Shown piece by piece: positions 52,551 to 61,600 of a stretch of 64,000 bases of DNA. The notes beneath the pieces are model-generated. The model was not told where the DNA came from. It saw only the letters and a list, made by a program, of their open reading frames with translations, and ran no database searches. The DNA comes from Anaerolineae bacterium. GTDB lineage: Bacteria > Chloroflexota > Anaerolineae > 4572-78 > J111. Each line of letters opens with the position of its first letter. The first letter of the stretch is position 1. The DNA is taken from contig JAKLJP010000001.1 of assembly GCA_023151115.1 (NCBI GenBank), forward strand, positions 372,001 through 436,000. Direction: 5' to 3'. The position numbers and the translations under genes are program-made.

Positions 52551-53420
52551 ATGATGAATAATACCTTGGTTGAGGCGTTGGGTTTGGATTTGACCGAGCT
52601 GCGCGTCGCTATTAGCGAAGAATACACAGCGGTCGCCCTGAAACCGGAGCAGGGCTTTCATTTTCATACCGGTCGGCCCCTAGCGCACCTGCTGGGCTAT
52701 CCCGACGAATGGCTGGCCGGTATCCCGGAAACATCTATCGAGTCTTTTGCCGGCACCGGTAACCCCTTTAGTCTGGGCCAAATCCGTCCAGGAGAGCGGG
52801 TGGTGGATGTGGGCTGTGGGGCGGGGATTGATAGCCTCATCGCAGCGAAAATGGGTGGGCCGGCCGGTCAGGTGATTGGAGTGGATATGACCCCGGCAAT
52901 GCTCGACAAGGCTCGCCGTGCAGCGGTTGAGACTGGCTTGACCAATATTGAGTTCCGCCAGGGATATGCTGAGGCCCTGCCAGTGCCGGATAGCTGGGCG
53001 GACGTACTCATCTCCAATGGCGTTCTCAACTTGATGCCGGACAAAGCGGCTGCGCTGAGCGAAATGGCCCGTGTGCTACGCAGTCCTAACCCTGGGTTAG
53101 GGAAGCCGACTGGCCGCCTGCAAATCGGGGATATTTTGGTCCAAACCGTCGTGCCAGAAGACGCAAAAAGTGATATCTCGTTGTGGACCGGCTGAATTGC
53201 CGGTGCTCTGCTGGAAGCAGAGTTAGAGATGGCCGTCGTGATGGCCGGTTTTGTGGAGTTCGAGATCACCTGGCGAGCTGATGTATTTAGCGGTGCGCCC
53301 CAATCCTCAAGCGCTGCCGAGTTTGGCACGCTGGGGATCAATTTCCGTGCTCGCAAGCCACGTGATGAGGTTGAATGGGCCAGGGCGCTGGCTGTCCTGA
53401 ATTGCCAGGTTCCAGCCTGA
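52551..53420 (+). CDS. ArsM-like SAM methyltransferase, probable selenoprotein (TGA at 53193 read as Sec)
   Basis: Reading TGA 53193-53195 through gives 289 residues. The methyltransferase core is VVDVGCGAGIDSLIAAKMGG, VIGVDMTPAMLDKARRA and VLISNGVLNLMPDKAAAL. The TGA (residue 215) lies in SLWTG-U-IAGALLEAEL, where ArsM relatives have Cys (an arsenic-binding Cys). The frame stays open for 75 codons after it and ends with the family block EFGTLGINFRARKP. A hairpin at 53206-53222 fits a bacterial SECIS. Gly157 replaces the conserved Cys of the SNC block, and SPNPGLGKPT is an insertion encoded by a 17-bp palindrome (53085-53101). Starts ATG 52551 or 52554. Confidence 0.8.
53206..53222 (+). promoter_or_regulatory. 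candidate bacterial SECIS hairpin for the ArsM-like gene
   Basis: CTCTGC-TGGAA-GCAGAG is a perfect 6-bp stem whose loop starts 16 nt after the TGA and has G at its second and third positions. These values meet the usual bacterial SECIS rules (loop 16-37 nt from TGA, G among the first two loop bases). Confidence 0.6.
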
Positions 53421-53548
53421 CGATAAGGAGCCAGCCCGGCTGATATTTTTGATCCCACAACCTACTCACCATTTGGGTATTCCCGACCGCACGACTAAAG
53501 TCTGGGGGTTAGAAGAAGGGGGGTGGTCCGGCAGTAACAATTCTGACA

Positions 53549-53570
53549 ATTGAATAAGACTGTATTCAAT
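53549..53570. promoter_or_regulatory. second ArsR-type palindrome ATTGAATA-N6-TATTCAAT
   Basis: Perfect 8-nt arms around 6 nt, 34 bp before the start of the first DsrE-family gene. It reuses the TTGAATA and TATTCAA half-sites of the arsR operator in the opposite order. It suggests an internal promoter under the same regulator. Confidence 0.55.
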
Positions 53571-53603
53571 CAAATATTCAAAGCAAGGGGGCAAAGTAAC
53601 TGT

Positions 53604-53966
53604 ATGGCGACCATTCTTTATTTCGGAACGTCCGGGTCTGACGACCCAACCCGGGCCACGCTCCCCTTTTTGGGAGCTTTGGGGGCGGTGGAAGCCGGGC
53701 ATCAAGCTCAGATCGCGTTGATGGGTGAGGCGACCTATTTGATGAAAGACGCTGTGGCCGAGGCGGTACACGGGGTGGGCTGGCCACCCTTGAAAGAGCT
53801 GATGGCCAAAGCCGTCGCCCAGGGCGTCTCCATCCATGTCTGAGGGGGCTGCAGCGCGGCCCGTGGGGTCACTGATGCAGATTTGCAGGGCAAAAATGCC
53901 CGCTTTATTAACCCGAAAGTCGGGGCGGAGTTGACGGTAGCCGCAGATCGGGTGGTTAGCTTTTAA
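53604..53966 (+). CDS. DsrE-family protein, probable selenoprotein with U-G-G-C motif
   Basis: 120 residues when TGA 53841-53843 is read as Sec80. It starts MATILYFGTSGSDDPTRATL and has IALMGEATYLMKDAVAEAVH, then the DsrE hallmark SIHV-U-GGCSAARGVTDADL, where relatives have Cys-x-x-Cys, and ends VGAELTVAADRVVSF. Stopping at the TGA would remove the active-site loop and last strand. The ATG at 53604 has AAGGGGG upstream. DsrE-like proteins carry persulfide sulfur on a Cys; a Sec at this place would form a U-x-x-C redox pair. Confidence 0.82.
53858..53870 (+). promoter_or_regulatory. candidate bacterial SECIS hairpin for the first DsrE gene
   Basis: GGCCC-GTG-GGGTC gives 5 bp with one G-U pair; the loop starts 19 nt after the TGA and its first base is G. 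An outer stem CTGCA (53849-53853) with TGCAG (53876-53880) supports it. A competing 7-bp hairpin lies nearer the TGA (53846-53862). Confidence 0.5.
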
Positions 53967-54079
53967 CCGAAGAGGATAATGAATATGGCTGGTCACGCGC
54001 ACTCCCAGGCCAGCCATTTTTCAAGGAGCGATGTTGTCTTCTCGCCAAATATTAGAGAAGCTGTAAGAAAGGAGAAACA

Positions 54080-54889
54080 ATGAGCGTTAGCGTCAATGTA
54101 ACAACTCCGGAAAAGTCTCGACTAACGGCGGCGGAGGTCGAGGGGCTCGATCCGTATGCGCTCATGGCGGTACTGGGTAAACGGGTCATCCACCCGGGCG
54201 GGCGCCGTTCAACCGATGAATTATTCGCGCGAGCCAGCTTTCAAGCCGGCCAACTGGTGTTGGATGTCGGCTGCGGTGTGGGCACTACGGCCGCTCAAAT
54301 AGCCCGTCGTTTCGGGGCTCAGGTGACTGCGCTTGATATCTCCCCCCTGATGCTGGACCGGGCCCAGGCCAATATCCGCTCAGCCGGTTTGGGCCAACAG
54401 ATCGAGGTGAAAAAGGGCGACATCCTGGCTCTTGATTTTGCCGATAACCGCTTTGATCGGGTTATTGCCGAGGCGGTAACCATGTTTGTGGATCGGCCCA
54501 AAGCGGCGCGGGAACTGGTGCGGGTCTGCCGACCGGGTGGGCGGGTGTTGGCCACCGAGTTTTTGTGGCGCAAGCCGCCCACGCCAGAGGCGCGCCAAAT
54601 CTTTTTGGGTGAAGTCTGCCCCGGCATGAATTTCGACACGATGGAGGACTGGGTTCAGATTTATCGGGAGGCGGGGCTAGAGGAGGTGCAAGTGACCTCC
54701 GGTCCTTTCGAGATGATGACCCCGGCCGGCTTCCTGAGAGACGAAGGCTTCGTGAACTGTCTGTTCTTTATGGGCCGGACCATGTCCCGCCTGGCCTATA
54801 TCAAGAAGATGGCCTGGCTGATTCCCCGCATGCAGCGGGCCGTGCCTTATCTCGGCTATATTGTCGTGGCCGGTACGAAACCAGCTTAA
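54080..54889 (+). CDS. SAM-dependent methyltransferase
   Basis: 269 residues of class I methyltransferase: LVLDVGCGVGTTAAQIARRF (SAM loop), VTALDISPLMLDRAQANIRS, GDILALDFADNRFDRVIAEA and PGGRVLATEFLWRKPP. The C-terminal cap has FLGEVCPGMNFDTMEDWVQI and hydrophobic ends. AAGGAGA precedes the ATG by 6 bp. It lies between two probable selenoprotein genes in the same direction. The acceptor could be a metalloid, a thiol or a small molecule; nothing in the sequence decides. Confidence 0.85.
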   Translation: MSVSVNVTTPEKSRLTAAEVEGLDPYALMAVLGKRVIHPGGRRSTDELFARASFQAGQLVLDVGCGVGTTAAQIARRFGAQVTALDISPLMLDRAQANIRSAGLGQQIEVKKGDILALDFADNRFDRVIAEAVTMFVDRPKAARELVRVCRPGGRVLATEFLWRKPPTPEARQIFLGEVCPGMNFDTMEDWVQIYREAGLEEVQVTSGPFEMMTPAGFLRDEGFVNCLFFMGRTMSRLAYIKKMAWLIPRMQRAVPYLGYIVVAGTKPA

Positions 54890-54936
54890 GACTAACATTC
54901 GGGCCAGTTGAGCTTTATCAGATAAAACGGGAGTAT

Positions 54937-55578
54937 ATGATGAATTGCTGCCAATGCCAGGCTATTGAGACTCGCTTCAATCAGAAGGTAGCGGCTGAAA
55001 AACTCAAACAGTATCGCCAGCAGGGGCCAGAAAAGACGACCCGTGTATTGCTTGATGCGCTCAAGGCGGAAGGTGTCGCCGGGCTAACTCTGCTCGACAT
55101 CGGTGGTGGTATTGGCGCGATTCAGCATGAGCTGTTGAAAACTGGCCTCAGTAGCGCCATCGGTGTCGAAGCATCTTCAGCCTACCTCAGCGCCAGCGCC
55201 GATGAGGCCGGTCGGCAAGGTCACGCCGACCGGATTAATCATTACCAGGGCAATTTTACTGATTTGGCCGCCATCCTGCCGCCCACCGACATTGTCACCC
55301 TCGACCGGGTGATTTGCTGCTATCACGATATGCCGGCCTTGGTCGAGTTATCGGCAGCGCGGGCGAATAAATTGTACGGCCTGGTCTATCCTCGCGATAC
55401 ATGGTGGGCGAAGCTGGGCTTCGCCCTTGAAAATCGCCTCTTCTGGCTGCAACGAAACCCTTTCCGGCTATATGTCCATCCCACCGCCGCAGTTGAGGCC
55501 ATCGTGCACGCCCACGGCTTGCAGCGGCGTTCCTATCAGACCGCGGGGGTGTGGCAAGTCGTCGTCTATGGCCGCTGA
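54937..55578 (+). CDS. methyltransferase-fold protein with N-terminal C-C-x-C motif
   Basis: 213 residues. The N-terminus MNCCQCQAIETRFNQKVAAE has a cysteine cluster that may bind metal. The core reads LTLLDIGGGIGAIQHELLKT, IGVEASSAYLSASADEA and IVTLDRVICCYHDMPALVEL, a class I methyltransferase pattern. A basic, aromatic cap follows (LFWLQRNPFRLYVHP). Near relatives of unknown role occur beside ArsR genes as I recall. It fits a metal- or metalloid-linked methyl transfer, but that is inference. Confidence 0.8.
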   Translation: MMNCCQCQAIETRFNQKVAAEKLKQYRQQGPEKTTRVLLDALKAEGVAGLTLLDIGGGIGAIQHELLKTGLSSAIGVEASSAYLSASADEAGRQGHADRINHYQGNFTDLAAILPPTDIVTLDRVICCYHDMPALVELSAARANKLYGLVYPRDTWWAKLGFALENRLFWLQRNPFRLYVHPTAAVEAIVHAHGLQRRSYQTAGVWQVVVYGR

Positions 55579-55700
55579 TTGGTGTATAGGGGGAAGCTTG
55601 AATGGGGGAAAGAAGTCGGTGGGTGTCAAACCCTCGCCAGTCTCTTGAGCTGCAACCATAACCATAAACCATCCAAGATAAAGGAGACGAAGAAACCTCT

Positions 55701-56066
55701 ATGGCAACCACAAGTCCCCGCAACATTTTATTCATTATTAACGACGGGCCATATGGCAGCGAACGGGCTTACAATGCTCTGCGCCTGGCCCTGAATCTGG
55801 TCAAGCGGCCAGAAACGGCGGTACATGTCTTTCTGACCGGCGATGGGGTCGTTTGCGCCAAAAGGGGACAAAAGACACCGAATGGGTTTTACAATATTGA
55901 ACGGATGTTGAAATCGCTGGCCCAGCGAGGCGAGGTGGCCCTCTGAGGGAGCTGTCGCGAGGCTCGCGGGTTCGAGCCGGAGGATTTGCTAGAGGGTGTG
56001 CTGTTGGGCAGCATGGATTTGCTGGGCGAATGGACCCTGGCTGCCGATCAAGTTATCGTTTTCTAA
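55701..56066 (+). CDS. DsrE/DsrF-like protein, probable selenoprotein with U-G-S-C motif
   Basis: 121 residues when TGA 55944-55946 is read as Sec82. It opens ILFIINDGPYGSERAYNALR with the YchN/DsrE fold block LNLVKRPETAVHVFLTGDGV, then AKRGQKTPNGFYNIERMLKS. The active-site loop reads EVAL-U-GSCREARGFEPEDL, where family members have Cys-G-x-C, and the protein ends WTLAADQVIVF, the expected final strand. The stop TAA is followed 20 bp later by the next gene. U-G-S-C is a known selenoprotein-type redox motif. Sulfur relay or peroxide/metalloid reduction are possible roles. Confidence 0.83.
55961..55978 (+). promoter_or_regulatory. candidate bacterial SECIS hairpin for the second DsrE gene
   Basis: GGCTCG-CGGGTT-CGAGCC is a perfect 6-bp stem with a 6-nt loop starting 20 nt after the TGA and G at loop positions 2-4. 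This is the best SECIS match of the three. An alternative perfect 5-bp stem CGCGA-GGC-TCGCG lies at 55956-55968. Confidence 0.62.
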
Positions 56067-56086
56067 GTATCATCAAGGGGGAACCT

Positions 56087-57196
56087 ATGACACAGACCAC
56101 TATTGACGTCGAGACTTTGCGTGAATTATTGGAACAGCAACAGCCAGTGACCGTACTGGACGTTCGCCGGGCGGAAGATCGGGCCGAATGGGCTATTCCA
56201 GGCAGTTTACACATACCAGCCTACGATGCCCTGAAAGCCAATGATCCCAACGCGCTGGCCGGAGTGAACCTGCCCGCTGACCGGCCGGTTGTGGCCATCT
56301 GCGGTGCGGGTGTAACCAGCCTCACTGCCGCCGAACAGCTTCGCGCCCGTGGCTTTGCGGCGCTTTCCCTGGCGGGAGGAATGAAAGCCTGGAGCCTGGC
56401 CTGGAACAACGCTGAAGTGCCTGTACCGGGGAGTCAGGCTCAGGTTATTCAAGTACGCCGAACCGGCAAGGGCTGCCTGTCCTATTTGATTGGTTCCCAG
56501 GATAGCGCTGCCGTGATTGACGCAGCCCTCGAACCGGAGATTTATCTGGACCTGGCCCAGCGTTACGGCTGGAATATCACGACTGTTTTGGAGACCCACA
56601 TCCACGCCGACCACCTCTCCCGCGCCCGCCGGCTGGTCGAGCAAAGCGGCGCAACGTTGTATCTGCCAGACCAGGAGCGGGCGACCTTTTTGTTTAGCCC
56701 CCTTCGTGACGGTGATGTGCTCACTATTGGGACGGCCCACTTGGTGGTGCTGCACACGCCGGGTCACACCCTGGAAAGTACGTGTTACTTGCTCGATGAC
56801 CAGGCTCTCTTCAGCGGGGATACTCTCTTTTTGGCCGGGGTGGGCCGGCCTGACCTGGAAGCCAGTCCTATTGAAGCGCGGCAGCGAGCGTCCTTGCTGT
56901 ACCGCTCCCTCCAACGACTGCTGACCCTTTCCCCCGAAACCCTTATTTTGCCCGGCCATACCAGCGAACCGATTGCCTTTGATGGTCAGCCGGTTACTGC
57001 GCCATTGACCGAGGTGCAGCAGCGGGTTGAACTATTGTCTGTCCCTGAAGCTGCTTTTGTCGAGTCATTGCTGGCGCGCATCCCCCCGACACCGCCGAAT
57101 CATCACCGCATTGTGACCTTGAATGAAAGTGGAGCGACCTTCGAGGGCGACCCAACCGATCTGGAAGCCGGCGCAAATCGCTGCGCGGTGGCTTGA
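56087..57196 (+). CDS. rhodanese - metallo-beta-lactamase (persulfide dioxygenase-like) fusion
   Basis: 369 residues from ATG 56087 (AAGGGGGAA upstream). Residues ~1-115 are a rhodanese domain (VTVLDVRRAEDRAEWAIPGS, then VVAICGAGVTSLTAAEQL with the catalytic Cys). Residues ~125-320 are an ETHE1/persulfide-dioxygenase-like metallo-beta-lactamase (THIHADHLSRARRL, HTPGHTLES, SGDTLFLAGVGRPDLE). Such proteins oxidise persulfides to sulfite or move sulfane sulfur. The usual order in CstB-like proteins is the reverse (hydrolase first). It lies 20 bp after a DsrE-family gene, tying the operon to sulfane sulfur handling. Confidence 0.9.
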   Translation: MTQTTIDVETLRELLEQQQPVTVLDVRRAEDRAEWAIPGSLHIPAYDALKANDPNALAGVNLPADRPVVAICGAGVTSLTAAEQLRARGFAALSLAGGMKAWSLAWNNAEVPVPGSQAQVIQVRRTGKGCLSYLIGSQDSAAVIDAALEPEIYLDLAQRYGWNITTVLETHIHADHLSRARRLVEQSGATLYLPDQERATFLFSPLRDGDVLTIGTAHLVVLHTPGHTLESTCYLLDDQALFSGDTLFLAGVGRPDLEASPIEARQRASLLYRSLQRLLTLSPETLILPGHTSEPIAFDGQPVTAPLTEVQQRVELLSVPEAAFVESLLARIPPTPPNHHRIVTLNESGATFEGDPTDLEAGANRCAVA

Positions 57197-57205
57197 GCGG
57201 GAAGA

Positions 57206-58498
57206 ATGATGACGTCAACAACCCTAACCTCTGTCCGCCTGGGCCTGCGGGCCAATTGGGAACAGTTCAGCTTATTAGTCATTGTCAATGCTTTTGTCGG
57301 GGCGATGGTCGGCCTGGAGCGAAGCGTCTTACCCCTCATCGCCGAGGCCGACTTTGGCCTGGTTGCCAAGTCGGTCACACTCTCCTTCCTGGTTAGCTTT
57401 GGAGTAGTTAAAGCCCTGGCTAATCTGTTCGCCGGGCGGTTGTCCGACCGGGTGGGACGCAAGCGCATCTTAATTGCCGGCTGGCTGGCCGGATTGCCGG
57501 TGCCGTTCCTGATCATTTTTGCGCCCAGTTGGGGTTGGGTGGTCTTTGCCAATGTGCTGTTGGGCATCAATCAAGGCCTATGCTGGTCTACGACCGTGAT
57601 TATGAAGATAGATTTAGTCGGTCCCAAGCAGCGCGGTCTGGCGATGGGTCTCAATGAATCTGCCGGTTACGTGGCCGTCTCCCTGTCGGCGCTCATGACC
57701 GGCTACCTGGCGGCGGCCTACGGCCTGCGTCCCGTCCCCTTTTACCCCGGCATCGCTTTTGCTCTGCTAGGATTGGTCCTTTCCATCTTTTTTGTCCGTG
57801 AGACTCATGCTCACGCCCGGCACGAAGCTAAGTTGTCTCAAGTTCCCTCAGTTCCTACAAATCCCCTTAGCTCCTCGGTTAAGCAAGGAACTAAAGGAGC
57901 CGATTTATCCTTTGCCCAGATCCTACTTTTGACCAGTTGGAAAGACCGGGCGCTCTTTGCGGCCAGTCAGGCCGGGCTGGTCAATAACCTCAACGATGGT
58001 CTGGTTTGGGGGTTAGTTCCCATCTTTTTAGCCGGAGCCGGGCTGCCGCTGGAACAGGTAGGCATCATTGCTGCCATCTATCCAGCTGTTTGGGGACTGG
58101 GCCAACTCGTGACCGGCGCGCTCAGTGACCGCTGGGGGCGCAAGTGGCTGATCGCCGTAGGAATGTGGGTGCAGGCTATCGGCATCGCGCTGTTTGTCAT
58201 AGGTTATGCTTTCTGGGCCTGGTTTGCCGGGGCGGTTCTGCTGGGGCTGGGTACGGCTCTGGTCTACCCTACCCTGTTAGCTGCTATCTCCGATGTCGCT
58301 CATCCCGAATGGCGGGCCTCGGCGGTGGGTGTCTATCGCCTGTGGCGGGATGGCGGCTATGCGGTCGGCGCCTTGATGGCCGGACTGCTGGCCGACGCGT
58401 TCGGCATCCCAATCGCTATCGCCGCCATCGGTGGGCTAACCTTTCTTTCGGGCGTGATCGTCGCCGGGGTGATGTACGAGACGTTGCCCAAACGGTGA
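57206..58498 (+). CDS. MFS transporter with repeat-derived central loop
   Basis: 430 residues and twelve hydrophobic segments, with MFS loops GRLSDRVGRKRILIAG and GALSDRWGRKWLIAVG. The block WWSTTVIMKIDLVGPKQRGLA-like region (CWSTTVIMKIDLVGPKQRGL) is typical of inner-membrane efflux or uptake carriers. The cytoplasmic loop between helices 6 and 7 (LSQVPSVPTNPLSSSVKQGT) is encoded by GTTCC/CTCC words resembling the repeat at 7855. It closes the ArsR-rhodanese operon, starting 9 bp after the rhodanese-MBL stop, so export of a methylated metalloid or sulfur compound is a fair guess. Confidence 0.88.
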   Translation: MMTSTTLTSVRLGLRANWEQFSLLVIVNAFVGAMVGLERSVLPLIAEADFGLVAKSVTLSFLVSFGVVKALANLFAGRLSDRVGRKRILIAGWLAGLPVPFLIIFAPSWGWVVFANVLLGINQGLCWSTTVIMKIDLVGPKQRGLAMGLNESAGYVAVSLSALMTGYLAAAYGLRPVPFYPGIAFALLGLVLSIFFVRETHAHARHEAKLSQVPSVPTNPLSSSVKQGTKGADLSFAQILLLTSWKDRALFAASQAGLVNNLNDGLVWGLVPIFLAGAGLPLEQVGIIAAIYPAVWGLGQLVTGALSDRWGRKWLIAVGMWVQAIGIALFVIGYAFWAWFAGAVLLGLGTALVYPTLLAAISDVAHPEWRASAVGVYRLWRDGGYAVGALMAGLLADAFGIPIAIAAIGGLTFLSGVIVAGVMYETLPKR

Positions 58499-58656
58499 TG
58501 ACTGTTTGGGGTGAGTTTAGCGGGATAGATTTTTCAAGGAGAGGCGTTGGCTTGACTCGATGAGCCAACCGGAAGTGGCGAGAGACGTGAAATTAGCTAT
58601 GATCAAACGGGGTCATCTCGTCATTCTGCTTTGACCCTAGTTTTCTCAGGAGGCCA

Positions 58657-61600
58657 ATGGTCGTGACCTTGAAATTAAAGCTGCTGGGCCAACTCCATGT
58701 GACAGCCGGGGCGACCTCCACGATGCTGCTTTTCCGGCCGCGCGCCCGACGCCTGTTGGCTTACCTGCTGTTGCATCGCCACACGCCCCTGTCTCGTCAA
58801 GAAATAGCCTTCAAATTATGGCTTGACAGTCCTGAGAAAGAGGCTTTAGGCACGTTGCGGCGTGCCCTGAGTGAGCTGCGCACCACCTTGCCCGAATGTC
58901 CGGGGGATGAATGGATCGTTGAGGTCCACGATCAGTTGCGCTGGAACCTCGACGCACCTTACTGGCTCGATATCGAAGCTTATGAGCACTTGGTTAAACA
59001 GGCCGACCCTGCTGCGCTCCATGAGGCTATCTCGTTCTACACGGGTGATTTGCTGGCGGGCTTTGACGATGAATGGCTCTTGGCCGAGCGCGAACGCCTG
59101 CGCCAAATCCAACTCAACAGCCTGCGCCAGCTTGTGGCCCACCACCGGGCCATAGGTGAAGTTGATACGATGCTGAACCTCATCCACCGGGCGCTTGATC
59201 TGGAGCCCCTGGCCGAGGCCGTTTACCGCGATCTCATCGCCCTCCGGTATGAGGCCGGTGATCGGGCTGCGGCCCTGGCCGAATATGAGCGTCTATGCAC
59301 CTTGCTGCGCGATGAGTTGGGGGTCGAACCCATGGCCGAAACCGAAGCCCTGCGGACGGCCATCGTGCGAGGATTGCCCCTGCCGGCCGCTGAAAGGGAA
59401 ATGGCGACTCCAGCGCCATCCCATCTGCCAGGCCTGCCCAAACTCTTTGGGCGAGAGGTCGAAATGGATAGATTGAGCCGGCTGTGGACAGAGGCCGTCT
59501 CTGGCCGTGGTCGTTTAGCTATCGTCGGTGGCGAGGCCGGGGTGGGCAAGAGCCATCTGACCCTCAGCCTGGCCGACGATGCGATCCAACAGGGTGGCCT
59601 GGCGCTGGTGGGTCACTCTTACGAGTTCGAGCGGGCGCTGCCCTATCAAGCCATGGTCGAGATGTTACGCTCGGCGGCGAACCTGCTGCGGAACGCCACC
59701 CTGCCGGCAGTGTACCGGGTGACGCTGGCTCGCCTGGTACCGGATGTACTCGGCGTGGCTGACCGCCTGGTCGAAGAGGCAATAATTTCACCGGATGACT
59801 TGCGGGCGCAACTATTTGAGGCCCTGCTGCAAGCCTTCCTGGTCCTGGCCCGCAGCCGGCCGCTGTTGCTCCTCTTCGAAGATGTGCATTGGGCTGCGGA
59901 GTCCACCCTGGATTGGTTAACCTACATCGCGCCCCGCCTAAGCGCCAGCCGCCTACTGGTGGTGATTACCTACCGGACGGACGAGGTGGGCGCTGAACGT
60001 GCTCTGGCCCGGCTGGGACGGCGCTTCACCCACGAAGGTACGGTTTCAACGATCTCGCTCAAACCGCTGTCGCAGGAGACCAACCGAGAATGGGTTGCCC
60101 ACCTGTCGGGCCTGGCAGAGCCACTGGCTGTTCAGGTAGCAGACCGGTTGTTTGTTGAGACGATGGGCAATCCTTTTTTCCTGGAAGAAATCGTCAGGGG
60201 GTTGATTGAAGCCGGGCAAATCTTTGCCAGTGGCGGGCGCTGGATTGGGGCCTTTGTCGAGGCCGCGCCGGGTGCGGTAGTGCTGCTACCCGAATCGCTG
60301 CGCGAAACGATCAGGGCGCGCCTGGAGCGATTGACGGAAATGGCCCGGACATTTCTGCGGGTAGCGGCGGTGGCCGGGCGGGTTTTTGAGTATGAACTGG
60401 TGCGACACGCCGAAGGTTGGGCTGACGAATTGGCCCTGGGCGCCTTGGAAGAGTTGCTGGCGCGCGGGTTTATCCGCGAAGGTGAAGATAGAGGTGATTT
60501 CACTTTCGCCCACCATTTGGTGCAGGAGGCGATCTACGCCGATCTGACTCCTCCCCGGCGGACATACTTTCACCGGCGCCTGGCTGAAGCGATCCAGGCC
60601 CTTCATCCAGACGACTTTGAAGCGCTGGCTTATCACTTCATCGCTGCCGGTGAACCGGGCACGGCGATTGAATACTCCCGGCGGGCAGCGCAACGGGCTG
60701 AGATGCTGTATGCCTACGAAGAGGCGGTCCAACATCTGCGCACTGCCCTCGACCTGCTTGAAAGTGGAGAACAGTCTGAGCTGCGCCTGACGCTTCTGGA
60801 AGCATTGGCCGACAATTATCGCTTGCTACGGCAGGGCGTTGACGCGATTTCAACCTACCAGGCTGCCCTCGACCTGTGGTCCAGCTTGAGGCAGGCCGAC
60901 AAAATCATGGCTGTGCGTTTGCATCGCAAGATCTTTCAAACGACGGCAGGTATGTGGGGGAACGCCGATTTTCAGCAATTTGAGTTTGCTTCTCAGGTCA
61001 GCACCGCCCTGCGGATAAAAATTGACGCCCTCTTACGATCTATGGAGGACGAACCGCCGCATCCAGAAATGGTACGCCTGCTCAAGACGCTGGCGGCTGA
61101 TGCCTTAATCACCCGCTTCCCGGCCAAGTGGGATGAAGCAGTGCAATATGCCCAAGCGGCGGTTGTGGCTGCCGAACACCTGGATGCGCCGATTGAATTG
61201 TCGTCGGCGCTCATCACCCTTTCCAGCATCTATGGCGCGGGTGGCTTGCTGCGTGAGCGGGTGGAGGTAGCCCTGCGAGCGTTGGCTCTGAGCCACGACC
61301 CGCGCTTCGACGACATACGGGAGCGGATTAATATCCTGATTGGGACCGGCAGCGCCCTGATTCATGCCGGCGAATACGCCCACGCTGTCCCCCATCTCCT
61401 GGAAGCAGAGGGCCTGGCCGACCAGATTCGGGCTGTGGATGAGCAGGCCCGGGCCCTGTCGGCCTTGCACCAGGGCTTGTTCCGCCTGGATCGCTGGGAC
61501 GAGATGTTCAAAATAGAAGAGAGGCGGCGCACGCTTCAACAACTCTATTCGCTCGAACGGCTGGGGGCGACCTGTTTTGCCATTGGACTCAGCGCAACAG

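Noticed and set aside
55961..55990. tRNA T-arm-like GGGTTCGAGCC
   Set aside because: There is no acceptor stem, D-arm or anticodon arm around it, and it lies inside a coding frame where it forms the proposed SECIS loop.
52551..56066. TGA reassigned to Trp or Gly in the whole genome
   Set aside because: Other genes here end properly at TGA, some with ATGA overlap to the next gene (livM/livG, livF/CoA-transferase, EB_dh/membrane protein), so TGA is a normal stop outside the three special sites.
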